Of a DNA stretch of 64,000 nucleotides, positions 45,497-57,401 are shown piece after piece. The stretch lies in the NCBI GenBank assembly GCA_016584305.1, contig JACEEZ010023000.1, positions 141,116 through 205,115 of the forward strand, written 5' to 3'. The notes under the pieces are model-generated. The model searched no databases and was not told where the DNA came from. It saw only the letters and a program-made list of their open reading frames with translations. The stretch comes from Chionoecetes opilio (lineage: Eukaryota; Arthropoda; Malacostraca; Decapoda; Majidae). Position 1 is the first letter of the stretch, and every line of letters starts with the position of its first letter. The position numbers and the translations under genes are program-made.

Positions 45497-46079
45497 CTTA
45501 AGGAGGGAACATTGTGAATCAGACATGAGGAGAACACGTGCATGAATGATGATGAGTGTTGTGCTGTGTCCATTACGCCTGAAGGGGGTGAAGAGCTGCC
45601 CGCCCCTTTGAAGGTTTTGGTGACGGGCTGAGACGGACAGGTTTGTGGTTTGTTTGTTAATAAGGGGGAGTGCCGGCCTGATCAAGGGGGAGCCCGGCTG
45701 ACGGGACACGCAGGTCCCGCCCAAGGATAGTACATAGAGGATAAGAGAGTTCAATGGCCGAGGGTGAGGACAGGTGTCAATGCGATTTTTTTGCTGGAGA
45801 TGGCGCGGCGGGTGCGGCGGGCAGACGATGCATACTGGAGGACCAGTCCAAGACAAAGACCTCAGTTCCGTTACAACAACAAATTTTCAAAAAGGCTCCA
45901 AGTACTAAAGAGTGGCAGTTGCTGTGTTTGGCGGCAAGAAAAAAAGTACTATCATCCGGATAAGACTTCTCTCTTCCCAAGGGCGCCATAAGGTATGTAG
46001 GAGGGNCTTGGTTAACCCCCCGGCCGCTATGAAATATAGGTGCCTCAAAAAATTTAAGCCCAGTTAGGTTATTTAGGAT
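45497..46079. other. Spacer, one ambiguous base
   Basis: No supported gene. An N at 46006 marks an unresolved base, next to a C run. Confidence 0.5.
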
Positions 46080-46590
46080 ACTTTGGGTTTAAGGTTAGGT
46101 TAGGTTAGGTTGTTATTTTTGGGGTTTAAGGTAGGTATACTTTGGGGTTTAAGGTTTAGGTTGTTGGGGTTATTTTGGGGTTAAGGTTGGGGTTAGGTTA
46201 GGTAATTTTGGGGTTTAATTTAGTTAGGTATACTTTGTGGTTAAGGTTAGGTTAGGTTAGGTATACCTTGTGGTTAAGGTTAGGTTTATACTTTGTGGTT
46301 AAGGTTAGGTTAGGTTAGGTTAGGTATACTTTGTGGTTAAGGTTAGGTTAGGTATACTTTGTGGTTAAGGTTAGGTTAGGTTAGGTATACTTTGTGGTTA
46401 AGGTTAGGTTAGGTTTGGTATACTTTGTGGTTAAGGTTAGGTTAGGTTAGGTATACTTTGTGGTTAAGGTTAGGTTAGGTTAGGTATACTTTGTGGTTAA
46501 GGTTAGGTTAGGTTAGGTATACTTTGTGGTTAAGGTTAGGTTAGGTTAGGTATACTTTGTGGTTAAGGTTAGGTTAGGTTAGATTTTTAC
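46080..46590. repeat. TTAGG-rich minisatellite
   Basis: About twelve units of 29-37 bp made of GTATACTTTGTGGTTAAGG followed by one to four AGGTT repeats. The left third is diverged (TTTTGGGGTTTAAGG variants), and the right two-thirds is nearly perfect. Confidence 0.92.
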
Positions 46591-47634
46591 TTATAGTGAC
46601 TTTGATGATTTTTTTGGGAGCCATAAATCACTTATATTTGCTTCCCTCACCCAAAAACCCCGTATTCCCGCCAGTTCTCCACGCTTGTTGGCTATAGGGG
46701 GAAGAAAAAAAAAGATAGGGGTGAAGGACTTCTTCCAAAGTTTTACCAAAAATAGTTGGTGTCTCTGAAAACGACCGCGAAACTCTCGTCCATTATTACC
46801 AAAAGTTGTTTCGTAGTCTATATGAAACCATAGTCGTTTCGTACAGTCAGCGCAGAGTTGAACTTGACTACTAGAGTTACGAAATGACACCAGGTATGTA
46901 CGAAAATACTCAAAATCAGTGTACGAAACTAACTACTTTCAATTCAACATACCAAATTAAGAAATTTTTTTTTGATTAGGCCAAAGGCTTTTGATTCATT
47001 TAAACTTCCTGTAATCCCCGTGAGTAGCTTCTATGGACCACTGTGGCCCGCGCCGTACCCGTGGCCGTGGTGGTACGGGGCTGACGCCGTTATAGTGGAC
47101 GAGAACTACGCGTTCGCTCTTTAGGTCAGACACACACACTCGGGTGCTAACACTGCACTCTTAGCCTCTCTCGCTTTACCATATACACCACACCTGTCAC
47201 TACACACCTGTCGCCTGTGTATCACCGTAAATAAATGACTTAGGTCAGGCTTCTTAGGCATTGAGGGTGCATCTTTTCTTTTTTAATGTTTTTTTAACAA
47301 ATAAAGGGCTATATATATGTTCCATATTGTAGGATGTGCCTGAACTAAGTCAATCAGTAAGCTTTCCATCTCGTCTGTCCAGTCAGCAAGCATGTTGATG
47401 TCTTTTTGAGTTTTAGAAGAAAATGATCTTGCAATAAATAATATAGTCATCCACTAATTTCGGTCCTTTATAACAGAAAACGTTTTTGCTCACTCAAATG
47501 ACGAGCAAAAATAGCTTCGAAGTAGTTCTCTGTTTGCTCAACCAAACAGGCTTTCATCGAGCAAAATCCTCAAAACTGCTCAGTGAAATCTGCTCACTGA
47601 GCAGAATAGTGCCCGTGTAATAGCCGCTTAAGGG
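46591..47634. other. Spacer, no gene seen
   Basis: Ordinary sequence, with a GCTCACTGAGCAG-type hairpin cluster at about 47490-47610 and a GC-rich patch near 47045-47115. No conserved frame. Confidence 0.4.
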
Positions 47635-48468
47635 GAAAAAACCGGAAAGCCAGAACCTGTCATGCCCTGCCACCTATAGCTACATGTAGGGTGGGTTGGG
47701 GAGATACCGTACATATGGATGTAACGTACAAATGCTCCCTTGGCCCTATTTATAGGTTTAGGATAGTCACCGTATAAATGTAGTAGGAGAAAATGGGTTA
47801 GATCAGCTGAGCGGGAGAGATTTGGATGGTAGGCGCTTGGATAATTTTTGAGGTGAGTTTTGTTGTTTTTGGCATGTCCCATGTAATATTTGGCTTCCAT
47901 TTCATGGTCTCTTGTGTTCATGAATATGCCAGCAGTGTGGGGGTAAGGTATTAGCCTAAGTATCGAAATGTGTTCAGTTGTGATGTACCAAAGGGATATA
48001 AAGACATTCCAGCCACACGAACGATCCGAAATGTTTGTTTACATGTGAATGGCGTCATATGGACACTTCGTACAGTGTGGTTTTTAAATGTACGTAACAT
48101 CCACAGTGTAAACAAAAAAAATTAAAATCTGGTATGGGTTATGTGTTTCAATAATGTCAAGTAGGATGCAGCAACATAATATTAGATAGTGACACCTATC
48201 ACAGTAGTGATTTCATTCATCGTTCATAATCCTTATGGTGTTTTACCAGTATGTTTCTTGTGTTTAGTAACTGAACAAGAACATTAAAAAATACACTTAA
48301 TTAAGGGGGTGCATATCAAATAAACATCCTCTGACCTTTGTTTCAAACATCAGTTGGTTAATTAGAAATGTTTACAAGTTTATTATTATTTTTAAATGTC
48401 CTTGTGTAACATGTGGATGTACCGTACATCATGAAAAGCTTGCTGTACGGTTCATCCACAGTATGTTG

Positions 48469-49342
48469 TCCTCCCCTTGCCAAGGGGTCTGGGAGGGCCT
48501 TTGGGATATGGGCGGACATGTTCAGTGGATATGACTTCCACAGGACCTTGTGGTTCATTGTTGTGTGTTGCTGGAGCTTGTGGATCGTTGATGTCGGTCG
48601 TTGGAGTTTGTGTATCGTTGCTGTCGGTCGGTAGAGTTTGTGGATTGTTGCTGTCATTTTCCAAATCAGATCGATTAAGAAGTCACAATGACTATGCCAT
48701 CAACAATGGCATAGTCATTGTGACTCTTCCCCCACACACAACTGCAAAGCTACAACCCTTAGATGTAAGTGTTTATGGCCCCTTCAAGTCCTGCTATCGT
48801 GTGCTAATGTCGGACTACCAGCTCAATAATCCCCACACTCCTGTCCGTGAGCAAATCATCCCTGAAATGGCTTCACAGGCCTGGATCAGAGCATGCACGC
48901 CCAATAATGTTCTCGCTGGTTTTAGAGCCACAGGCATATGGCCAATAAATCGGGACATTTTCACAGACATTGATTATCTTGCATCCTCTGTCAGTGAAAG
49001 AGAGGCTCCCCCCATTGCAGAGATACACACAGCAGTCATCAACGAGGCCACATTAGACCACCCAGAGGTACAAACCAATATTGAAAACGAAGAGCGCAAT
49101 CATGAAGCCCAGGAAGTGAGACACGTACGAGGCAGGTCGATCTGATTTGGAAAATGACAGCAACAATCCACAAACTCTACCGACCGACAGCAACGATACA
49201 CAAACTCCAACGACCGACATCAACGATCCACAAGCTCCAGCAACACCCAACAATGAACCACAAGGTCCTGTGGAAGTTTATATCCCCTGAACATGTCCGC
49301 CCATATCCCAAAGGCCCTCCCAGACCCCTTGGCAAGGGAGGA
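48469..49342. repeat. Inverted duplication inside the pogo element
   Basis: 48469-48674 is a nearly perfect inverted copy of 49137-49342 (about 206 bp), which is the transposase tail. Inside it, 48681-48700 and 48706-48725 form a perfect 20-bp hairpin with a 5-base loop at the start of the DDE remnant. A third weak hairpin lies at about 48413-48454. Confidence 0.9.
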
Positions 49343-49807
49343 AAGAGTGAAATCCTGTATTTTGACGGAAGACAGCGAGGCCATAGAGGGCTTGAGAGAA
49401 AAACAGGCGCGGAAAGAGAAGAAGAGTGTTCCACCCCAGAAGAAGGCCACCAAAAAGGCCCCACCTCCCGAACACGATTCGGACAGTTCAGAGGCATTGG
49501 ATGCTCAGCTGGAACTGAATGAAATCTTCTGAAATTCAGACGAAGATTTTGGGCGATGATCCCCCACCACTTGAAAAAGCTGCTAGCATATTCGAAATAA
49601 GGCTCCGGAGTGGGGGGATTTCATCTTGGTGGAAACAAAAAGTCGAGGAAGGGAAGATGAAGGGCACTCCTGTCAATTATGTTTCCAAAATTATTGATTG
49701 TGCCGAAAAACCCCACTAAGTTTAATGTGTCGTATCTAAGAAAGTCCACCAAAATGGGTGAAGGAACACCTTCATCTTCCCTGGGATAGAGGACATAGCA
49801 GAAAATA
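48675..49807 (+). pseudogene. pogo-type transposase, C-terminal remnant
   Basis: From about 48704 the plus strand encodes NGIVIVTLPPHTTAKLQPLD, then VYGPFKSCYRV and FRATGIWPINRD. This is the end of the DDE_1 endonuclease domain shared by pogo, Tigger and Jerky-like proteins. After a frame change comes a charged tail (REKQARKEKKSVPPQKKATK, then acidic EHDSDSSEALDAQ). Further shifts lead to VNYVSKIID, FNVSYLRKSTKMGEG and IFPGIEDIAE, ending near 49807. The DNA-binding half and the first catalytic residues are absent. The frame annotated from 48477 is misleading: its first about 65 codons are the antisense of its own tail. Confidence 0.82.
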
Positions 49808-50639
49808 GAGCCTGATCAAGTGATAGGGTCTTGCTGGCTCCTTTGGCAGCCCCAACCGCTAGGCTTCAGCGGTTCATCAAATTTGCACACTCGTTAAGAG
49901 GCTACAATATTAGGTAAGGTGGTTAAGGTGCCTAAACTAGGTTAATCCATGCTGTCAAGATTGTGTAGCCTAATGAAACTAGGCTATAGGCCTATATCTA
50001 CATTCTAAAGGTAATTCCAAGCAGTGTTAAGTTCAATCAAATTAAAATATGCCAAATATTGCATTAAATCATCTGCATTTATTATAAATAATTATTAATT
50101 TATGTTTCCCTTCTGGAAGTGCTACAGAAACACTTCCATGATTAAGTACATTATGTAGGGTAATGAAAGTATTAATAGGATTGCAAATATATATTAAAAA
50201 AAAAAATCCAGGAACTTCAAAGTCAAAATTTATTTTCACTTTTTTTACTTTCACTTTTTTAAATTTATTTTAAAATTGCTTGCACTATTATATTGCTAAT
50301 ATAAATTGATTTGATTTCATCACTAGGGTCCATTTCATGAAATATGTTGCCCTAATTCAACTGTGCTTGATTTTTTTATTTTCAATTTTTTTTTTTACTT
50401 ATCGATAAATATCTCTGTATGGAGCGTCCTCACCTATGGATGGTCCGTACGTTTTTAGTTTTTTTTTTCGGGCCTATTTTTCAGTTGCTTTTATCATGTT
50501 GCCAGAGTTGTGCCTTACACATAATGTAGTCCATATCTTATATTTTGTAATACATAATAAAAAAATTCAGATTTCACTCAATTTTATTTTTCCTGATTTA
50601 AAAAAAAAAAAGTGTATGGTACATCCCCAACCCACCCTA

Positions 50640-51410
50640 CTAGGTAGACAAGGAAGGCCAAATTTTAACAGCAAAGCTACGCTACCTTTATTTACAACTA
50701 TAGGATTCGTACAGTAATTGTATCTCATCGAGTGCGCTGATATTAATTCACATTACTGTGTAACGAGACGCAAAAGATATTCGTAAAAAGACAGTGAAGG
50801 TGAGAAATAATGTATAAATAATGAGAACAAAATGAGGTCGCTACATGGTGAGATATGCCGAGCTGCCTCTTGACTGAGGAATGGCAGCTAGGCTGCTTCC
50901 TGACGGAGAACAAATCATGTCGCTACATGGTGAGATGCATTACACCGATATTGTGGAGGGACAGGCTGCCACCTGACGAAGAACAACAGGCAGTTGAGAG
51001 AGGCCGCGCTGCCTCAGCTATGGTCTCGCTTCCCCGTGATTGAGTAACAAGCAAAGCTACGCTTCCTTGATTTACAAGAAGATTCGTCTCTCATTGAGTG
51101 TGCTTATATATATTCACATTACTGGGTAATAAGACGCAAAAGATATACTTAAGAAAGACAGTGAAGATGAGAAAAAATGTATAAATGATGAAGATGAGTG
51201 GTTAAATCCACCCAGAGTATCCTACGGCGAATTACTCCGCCACGGAAATCTCCGGCCATGGGGTCGGCTGGGGTGAGGCAGGAGCCGGGAGCAAGCTGTT
51301 GCCTCTCCGCGCGGCGGGATGAAATGAAAAGTAATCATCGTACCTCTGGCGCGCTACATGGCATCCGAAAACACAACCTTCTGGATAACCAAACCTCCTG
51401 AACCGCTACA
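50640..51410. repeat. Duplicated segment, copy B, right part
   Basis: Continues copy B after the pogo element. Single TGCTTC at 50894-50899 is the empty site of LINE copy 2. Nearly identical to copy A across 50640-51405, then diverges after AACCAAACCTCC. Confidence 0.88.
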
Positions 51411-51677
51411 TAAGGATTAAGCTTACAGCTGATAAGGATTAGCGCAAAGCCAAGGGACTCCCTTAGCGCATGAGTGGTGGATCGTCTTATTGGACGTATG
51501 GGACAGGCCTCCCCCAAAACATGAGTCATGCCTCGTTTCCTTAACTGCTCCCGGTGTCGTGTGGGCAATGGGCCCCAGACATAACTACGTCACGGTTTGT
51601 TTACATCGGTGCATTGTGGGGATAAGGCGGGGTCGCCGCGGGTGGACCTACGAAGGGAAAACTACGGCGATGGAAGA
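51411..51677. other. Short spacer
   Basis: Contains CCGGTGTCGTGTGGGCAA (51550), a word also present at 19146 in a repeat. A short frame enters the following palindrome. No gene supported. Confidence 0.4.
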
Positions 51678-52022
51678 ATTTCGAGTTATTTTGCGCGAAA
51701 TTGATATTCCAGGTGCTATATTACTGTGCTCTGTTCTCGCTGACAACACTATAGAGAAGACCTGAGGTAATGGCTGATGTGCAGAGGCTTCTAAACCAAG
51801 AAAACAGAGTCATAACAGAGCCTCGTCAAAAGGTAAGCAACTGGTAGGTACGTAATGTGTCCCTACCACTTGCTTACTTCTTAATGAGACTCTGCTGTGA
51901 CTGTTTCCTGGTTTAGAAGCCTTCGCACATCAAACCATCAAACCCCAGGTCTTCTATATGTTGTCAGCGAGCACGGAAATATAGCACCTGGAATATCAAT
52001 TTTGCCCAAAACAACTCGAATT
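51678..52022. repeat. Long palindrome 5
   Basis: The arms 51678-51848 and 51861-52022 are inverted copies with about 85-90% match (AAATTGATATTCCAGGTGCT, GAAGACCTG, GGCTTCTAAACCA, GTAAGCAA-TGGTAGG) around a 12-base centre. Confidence 0.85.
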
Positions 52023-52360
52023 TTTTTCATCGTCGTAATCTTCTCTTTGTAGGCTGTACATATTCATGGTTATGATAGTATTAAAATACCTTATTAATTG
52101 AGTTCCTTTTGTAGTCTTTTCTCATAATAAGTAGTGGTACATCATGGTTTAAGTGTTACTTGACGAGCCAATGAATACTCTTGAGTCTATACCAACATCA
52201 CCAACCTTTGCTTTGATTTATCTTATTACTCCATCCATAAACAAGTTGCATAACCACGGTGACATTACCCATCCTTGCCTCATGGTACCTGCATGGTACT
52301 GTCGTCTACGGATATTTTTGTCCCTACACAAATCGGGAAAACTCGCCGACAGTAATGGTT
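52023..52360. other. Spacer, no gene seen
   Basis: Ordinary AT-rich sequence without recognisable motif. Confidence 0.4.
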
Positions 52361-52700
52361 AGGTTGGTATCCGGTCATTTCGCCCACATGCCATTTCGCC
52401 ACACCATAGAGTCATTTCGCCCACAGGTCATTTCGCCCACTCTACGGAGTCATTTAGCCCACACTACGGAGTCATTTAGCCCACACTATGGAGTCTATAG
52501 GAGCTAGGAGGTTAGGTTATATTTGTTTAGTTTGTCGAGAACCCCCAACCCCCCCGCTAGGAGGTTAGGTTAGGGTAGGTTAGATTTGGGTAGTTTAGGC
52601 TAGATTTGGTTAGGTTAGTTTAGATTAGATTTGGTTAGGTTAGGATAGGTTAGATTTGGTTAGGTTAGGTTAGCTTAGGTTAGATTTGGTTAAGTTAGCA
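52361..52700. repeat. TCATTTCGCCCAC repeat and AGGTTAGGTT-rich tract
   Basis: 52370-52495 holds six diverged units of TCATTT(C/A)GCCCACA(C)TACGGAG. 52505-52700 is built of AGGTTAG and TAGATTTGGTT words. Confidence 0.85.
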
Positions 52701-52727
52701 TATCGGTGGGTCAAGGTCAATGTTATG

Positions 52728-52966
52728 ATGAGCGATTTTACTTCGGAGTCAGACAGTGAATCTGTCGCTGTGACAGATCTAGAGTACGATGCTCAATCTG
52801 AGACCGAAAGAAATTATGCTGGTCGCGTATATGAGGAAAACGAACCTTAGATTGTGATGGGAGCCCAACCCTATATGTTTGAGCCAGAGTACTAGGCTGA
52901 CGAACAGATGTTAGCGGAGCCTGAGGTTCAGCAGGAGGACCTGGCACTTCTCCAAAACATGGATTG
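52728..52966 (+). pseudogene. P2X7 intracellular-domain-like first exon, broken
   Basis: The frame from ATG 52728 gives an acidic Ser/Glu/Asp start (SDFTSESDSESVAVTDLEYD), then QPYMFEPEY, an acidic stretch and LLQNMDW. The donor-like GATTG-GTAAG follows at 52967. This order (acidic head, PYxFEP, acidic spacer, N-x-DW) recalls the proteins whose next exon carries the Cys-rich P2X purinoceptor 7 intracellular (P2RX7_C) domain, a group often expanded in arthropod and other invertebrate genomes. Two in-frame TAG codons (52848 and 52893) break it. The Cys-rich exon was not found downstream. Identification is by eye and tentative. Confidence 0.4.
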
Positions 52967-53290
52967 GTAAGAAAGGGAAACCAGGTGTGTGTGGGAATCA
53001 CAATGAAGGTACTTTCGAGAAAATCCTATGGTTAGTTTTGGAGCTACAATCAAACGTCATTACTCGGAAACCACATACTAGCATTAACTATAGCATAGAT
53101 TTGGAAAATATGCGGGCGGGAAGGCAGACAGTGTGACAGCCAAGGGAGTGTTGACTGTTTTGTGATGCAGACTGCCATACAAGGCAGTCTGCCTTGGTGT
53201 GTCACACCAAGTCTGCCACAGTCTGGCCCAGTGGCGGGCACTCTTGTAGCAGTGTGGTCCCATGAGAGTCTCAGCTCCCTGGCCGACGGT
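52967..53290. other. Spacer with small hairpins
   Basis: CAGACTGCC-ATACAA-GGCAGTCTG and CTTGGTGTG-TCACACCAAG are adjacent short hairpins at about 53168-53212. No gene. Confidence 0.5.
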
Positions 53291-54180
53291 CTGAATTCCA
53301 ATGATCTGAAACTCGAGAAATGCCAGTGGTCGCTGGCAGTTTTAACTCAAAGGCTGGTCTACTGTGTTGTGGCTCAGCGACTAATATTTTTCATAAATTA
53401 ATTTCGCGATAAACATTGATGCACCGCATCTGAATACAAAAAAATATAGTTCTTCTGTTGTTCTACTAATTATATGGATGACATGCATTACGATGGAACG
53501 TTCTATAATAGCAATTTAATGCAAATTACTCGCCTCGAGTAGCAAAGCTTAATATATTTTTTACATGTATATTGTGACATGTAAAATTTGGGCGATGTTC
53601 ACACTGTTTTCTAAGACAGTACTGCTGCGTCTGGCAAACGCTTGTCAAAATACAATAAGCAATGCCTTGGAAAAACGAAGAATAAAGAATGCCGAAATCG
53701 GCTTGTTGCTGCGACAATGCAGGTTATAATTGAGGAGGCGACGTGCCGCGGCGGGGAGTGGTGGGCGGGGAGATTGTGGCAGAGAGATTGAATCAAAACG
53801 TTACGACTTCACGCGTCGACTCATTGCACTTCCAGACTTTCTATCTGATTGATACACAATAATAATAGGAAAATATGACTGCCTAGGTATAGATAACTTC
53901 TAAACATTCGTTATTGACTATATAATATCATAGAGTAACATTTCCATCGCCTCCTCAACTATAACCTACTTGGTTATTTGGTTATATACAATGTTTCACA
54001 GAATCAGGCTTCTATACAATATACATATAGAAGAAAATCGTTCTTAATATTATACTTTTGTGTTTTAAGTGCAGTGGAATAAGCCCATATTTTGTTTTCC
54101 AGTAGACCAACTTTTTATCAAAAAAGTGAGTTAAAACTGCCAGCGACCCTTGGCATTTTGAGTTCCAGTTCTCTCGAATT
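53291..54180. mobile_element. TIR element, tandem copy 1
   Basis: About 880 bp. The left end (CTCGAGAAATGCCAGTGGTC, then GCTGGCAGTTTTAACTCAAA) is inverted at the right end near 54115-54170. A minus-strand 63-codon frame (53526-53717) is also open in copy 2 with only a few changes, but it starts at TTG. No transposase, so probably a MITE. Confidence 0.75.
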
Positions 54181-55066
54181 GGAGAGAACTGCAACTCGAG
54201 AAATGCCAGTGGTCGCTGGCAGTTTTAACTCAAAGGTTGGTCTACTGTGTTTTCCCTCCGCGACTAATATTTTTCATAAATCAATTTCGCGATAAATATT
54301 GATGCACCGCATCTGAATACTAAAAAAGAACGTTCTTCTGTTGTTCTAGTAAGTGTATGCATGACATGCATTACGATTGAACGTTCTAAGATAGCAATTT
54401 AATGCAAATTACTCGCCTCGAGTAGCAAAGCTTAATATATTTTTTACATGTATATTGTGGCATGTAAAATTTGGGCGATGTTCACACTGTTTTCTAAGAC
54501 AGTACTGCTGCGTCTGGCAAACCCTTGTCAAAATACAATAAGAAATGCCTTGGAAAAACGAAGAATAAAGAATGCCGAAATCGGCTTGTTGCTGCGACAA
54601 TGTAGGTTATAATTGTGGAGGCGACACGCCGCGGCGGGGAGTGGTGGCGGGGAGATTGTTGCGGGGAGATTGAATCAAAACATTGCTACTTCACGCGTCG
54701 ACTCATTGCACTTCCAGGCTTTCTATCTGATTGATACACAATAATAACAGGAACATATGACTGCCTAGGTATAGATAACTTCTAAACATACGTTATTGAC
54801 TGTATAATATCATAGAGTAACATTTACCTCGCCTCCTCAACTATAACCTACATGGTTATTTGGTTAAATACATGTTTTACAGAATCAGGCTTCTATACAA
54901 TATACATATAGAAGAAAATCGTTCTTAAAATTATACTTTTGTGTTTTAAGTGCAGTGGAATAAGCCCATATTTTTCTTTCAAGTTGACCAACTTTTCACC
55001 AAATTGTGAGTTAAAACTGCCAGCGACCACTGGCATTTCGGAGTTGCAGTTCTCTCTAATTGCCAG
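54181..55066. mobile_element. TIR element, tandem copy 2
   Basis: Same structure. The TIR is about 65-70 bp, starting AATTGGAGAGAACTGCAACT at 54177 and inverted to about 55062. The head abuts the tail of copy 1, making a GTTCTCTCGAATTGGAGAGAAC-type small palindrome at the junction. The two copies are collinear throughout at high identity. Confidence 0.75.
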
Positions 55067-55102
55067 TTATGTATTTCTGCTGCAGAGTTACCACGCCGGG
55101 CG

Positions 55103-55448
<346 letters not shown>

Positions 55449-55519
55449 TGGAGGATGAACAGGAATAATTAAGGAAAAGGAGAAGGAGGGAGAAGAAATA
55501 GTAGATGAAAAAGAAAGAA

Positions 55520-56296
<777 letters not shown>

Positions 56297-56500
56297 TTGC
56301 TGAAATGTGTGTTATACTACTTTGTGATATTGTTTGCAATGTTTTGCATTGATTATTATTTCGGCTCCTACCAAGCTTGTTGTGTTTTTGTCGCTGAAAC
56401 CAATCCTTTTTCAAACGCGACAAAAAACGGTCTTCGTATCCAAGACCGTGCTTGGACGACAAAAACACAGGGACAAAACAAACTTGGACGACAGAAAACA
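56297..56500 (+). repeat. Dispersed repeat with recurring short frame, copy 3
   Basis: Inverted relative to 5046-5212 and 40215-40376. The frame is on the plus strand and keeps ILFAMFC-DYYFGSYQACCV, opening at TTG. It ends in repeated CTTGGACGACA words. Confidence 0.7.
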
Positions 56501-56686
56501 CGGTGTTTTATGGTTAGTACAAGTTTTGTTGATCTCCTTTGTACTTTTGTCTATGTCTCTTCTCAGTTTGGGGGATAGTTAGCATAGACTACCTACCGTA
56601 GAGTCCAGGATTTTTTATCACATGTCAAAGAGAAAGTGCACATTCAATGAGCGTTTCTGCAGTCTGAATATCCATTCATTACCTAC

Positions 56687-57401
56687 CTACCGTAGATAAC
56701 AGTGAAGTCGCCAGTTCTACGTTTCTTTGTTATTTACAGACGTGTGGTGGCGTTAATACTTACATTTGTACATCCATGATTTCAGGAAAGTTAGAAGGGT
56801 CTATTTGGAAAGTCTGTGTCATTTTGTGTCTTCATCTGTGTCATATTAGGGCTATAAATGAACAAATTACAAAAATAAAACCGAGTGGCGACCTCACTAT
56901 ACCTACTACAGTAAAGTCGCCAGCTAGTATTTTAACCCAACAGTTGAGTCGCCACTCTGAGGAATTCAGGGAAATTAGAGGTAAAGTAAAACACGTCTCT
57001 ATATATATTAGCTGCGGAAGATGCTTGGATATATAAAAATTCCTCTGCCAACATGAAAACAAATTCTATTCAAGTTTGAAAGATCAGGCAAGTCTGTGTC
57101 CTGTCGCCCGAAAGGTGATCAGCTGCTGTCTGGCGTCGTGCGAAGAAAAACGTAAGAAGCAAAATGCGCAACAATTATATTTGCAGATACAAAGCATAAA
57201 ACAACGCTGAAACAGGGTAGATTATACAGTCATTATATAAACTACTGTGTAACATCTTCAGTGGCACATAAAAATCAGTAGTGATGCTATATTATATTAT
57301 ATATATATATATTATATATTAATATATAATTCGTAATATTTGGCGCCTGGCGACTTAATTTTTTTCACTGCAGGTGGCGACTTCACTGTTATCTACGGTA
57401 G
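56687..57401. mobile_element. MITE with perfect 25-27 bp terminal inverted repeats
   Basis: The ends CTACCGTAGATAACAGTGAA (left, 56687) and the exact complement (right, to 57401) include GTCGCCA. TA borders are possible but part of the repeat itself. Internal sequence 56756-56830 is the inverted form of the GGATGTAGAAATGTATGTATT module of the E1-E4 elements. No transposase. A degraded copy lies at 33930-34360. Confidence 0.8.

Larger units (their letters stand above)
47689..50637 (+). mobile_element. pogo-type DNA transposon, 2949 bp
   Basis: Ends are imperfect terminal inverted repeats beginning GGGTGGGTTGGGGA on both sides, extended by a diverged TACC. It is flanked by TA (47687-47688 and 50638-50639). 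The undisrupted sequence TACATG-TA-CTAGG stands at 35905-35917, so both ends and the TA duplication are proven inside the window. The TA target and the transposase remnant (DDE_1/pogo-Tigger-Jerky type) place it in the Tc1/mariner-pogo group. It is internally rearranged and non-autonomous as read. Confidence 0.92.

Noticed and set aside
45049..45573. 174-codon minus-strand frame overlapping the receptor-like exon
   Set aside because: Shadow in another frame, ending in the GA tract; the 45284-45496 frame has the recognisable motif.
46591..47634. Possible gene in a partly GC-rich spacer
   Set aside because: No frame above 100 codons, no splice-consistent chain of exons and no recognisable domain.
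48477..48690. N-terminal part of the 222-codon frame over the pogo remnant
   Set aside because: It is the antisense of the transposase tail created by the inverted duplication, not protein-coding.
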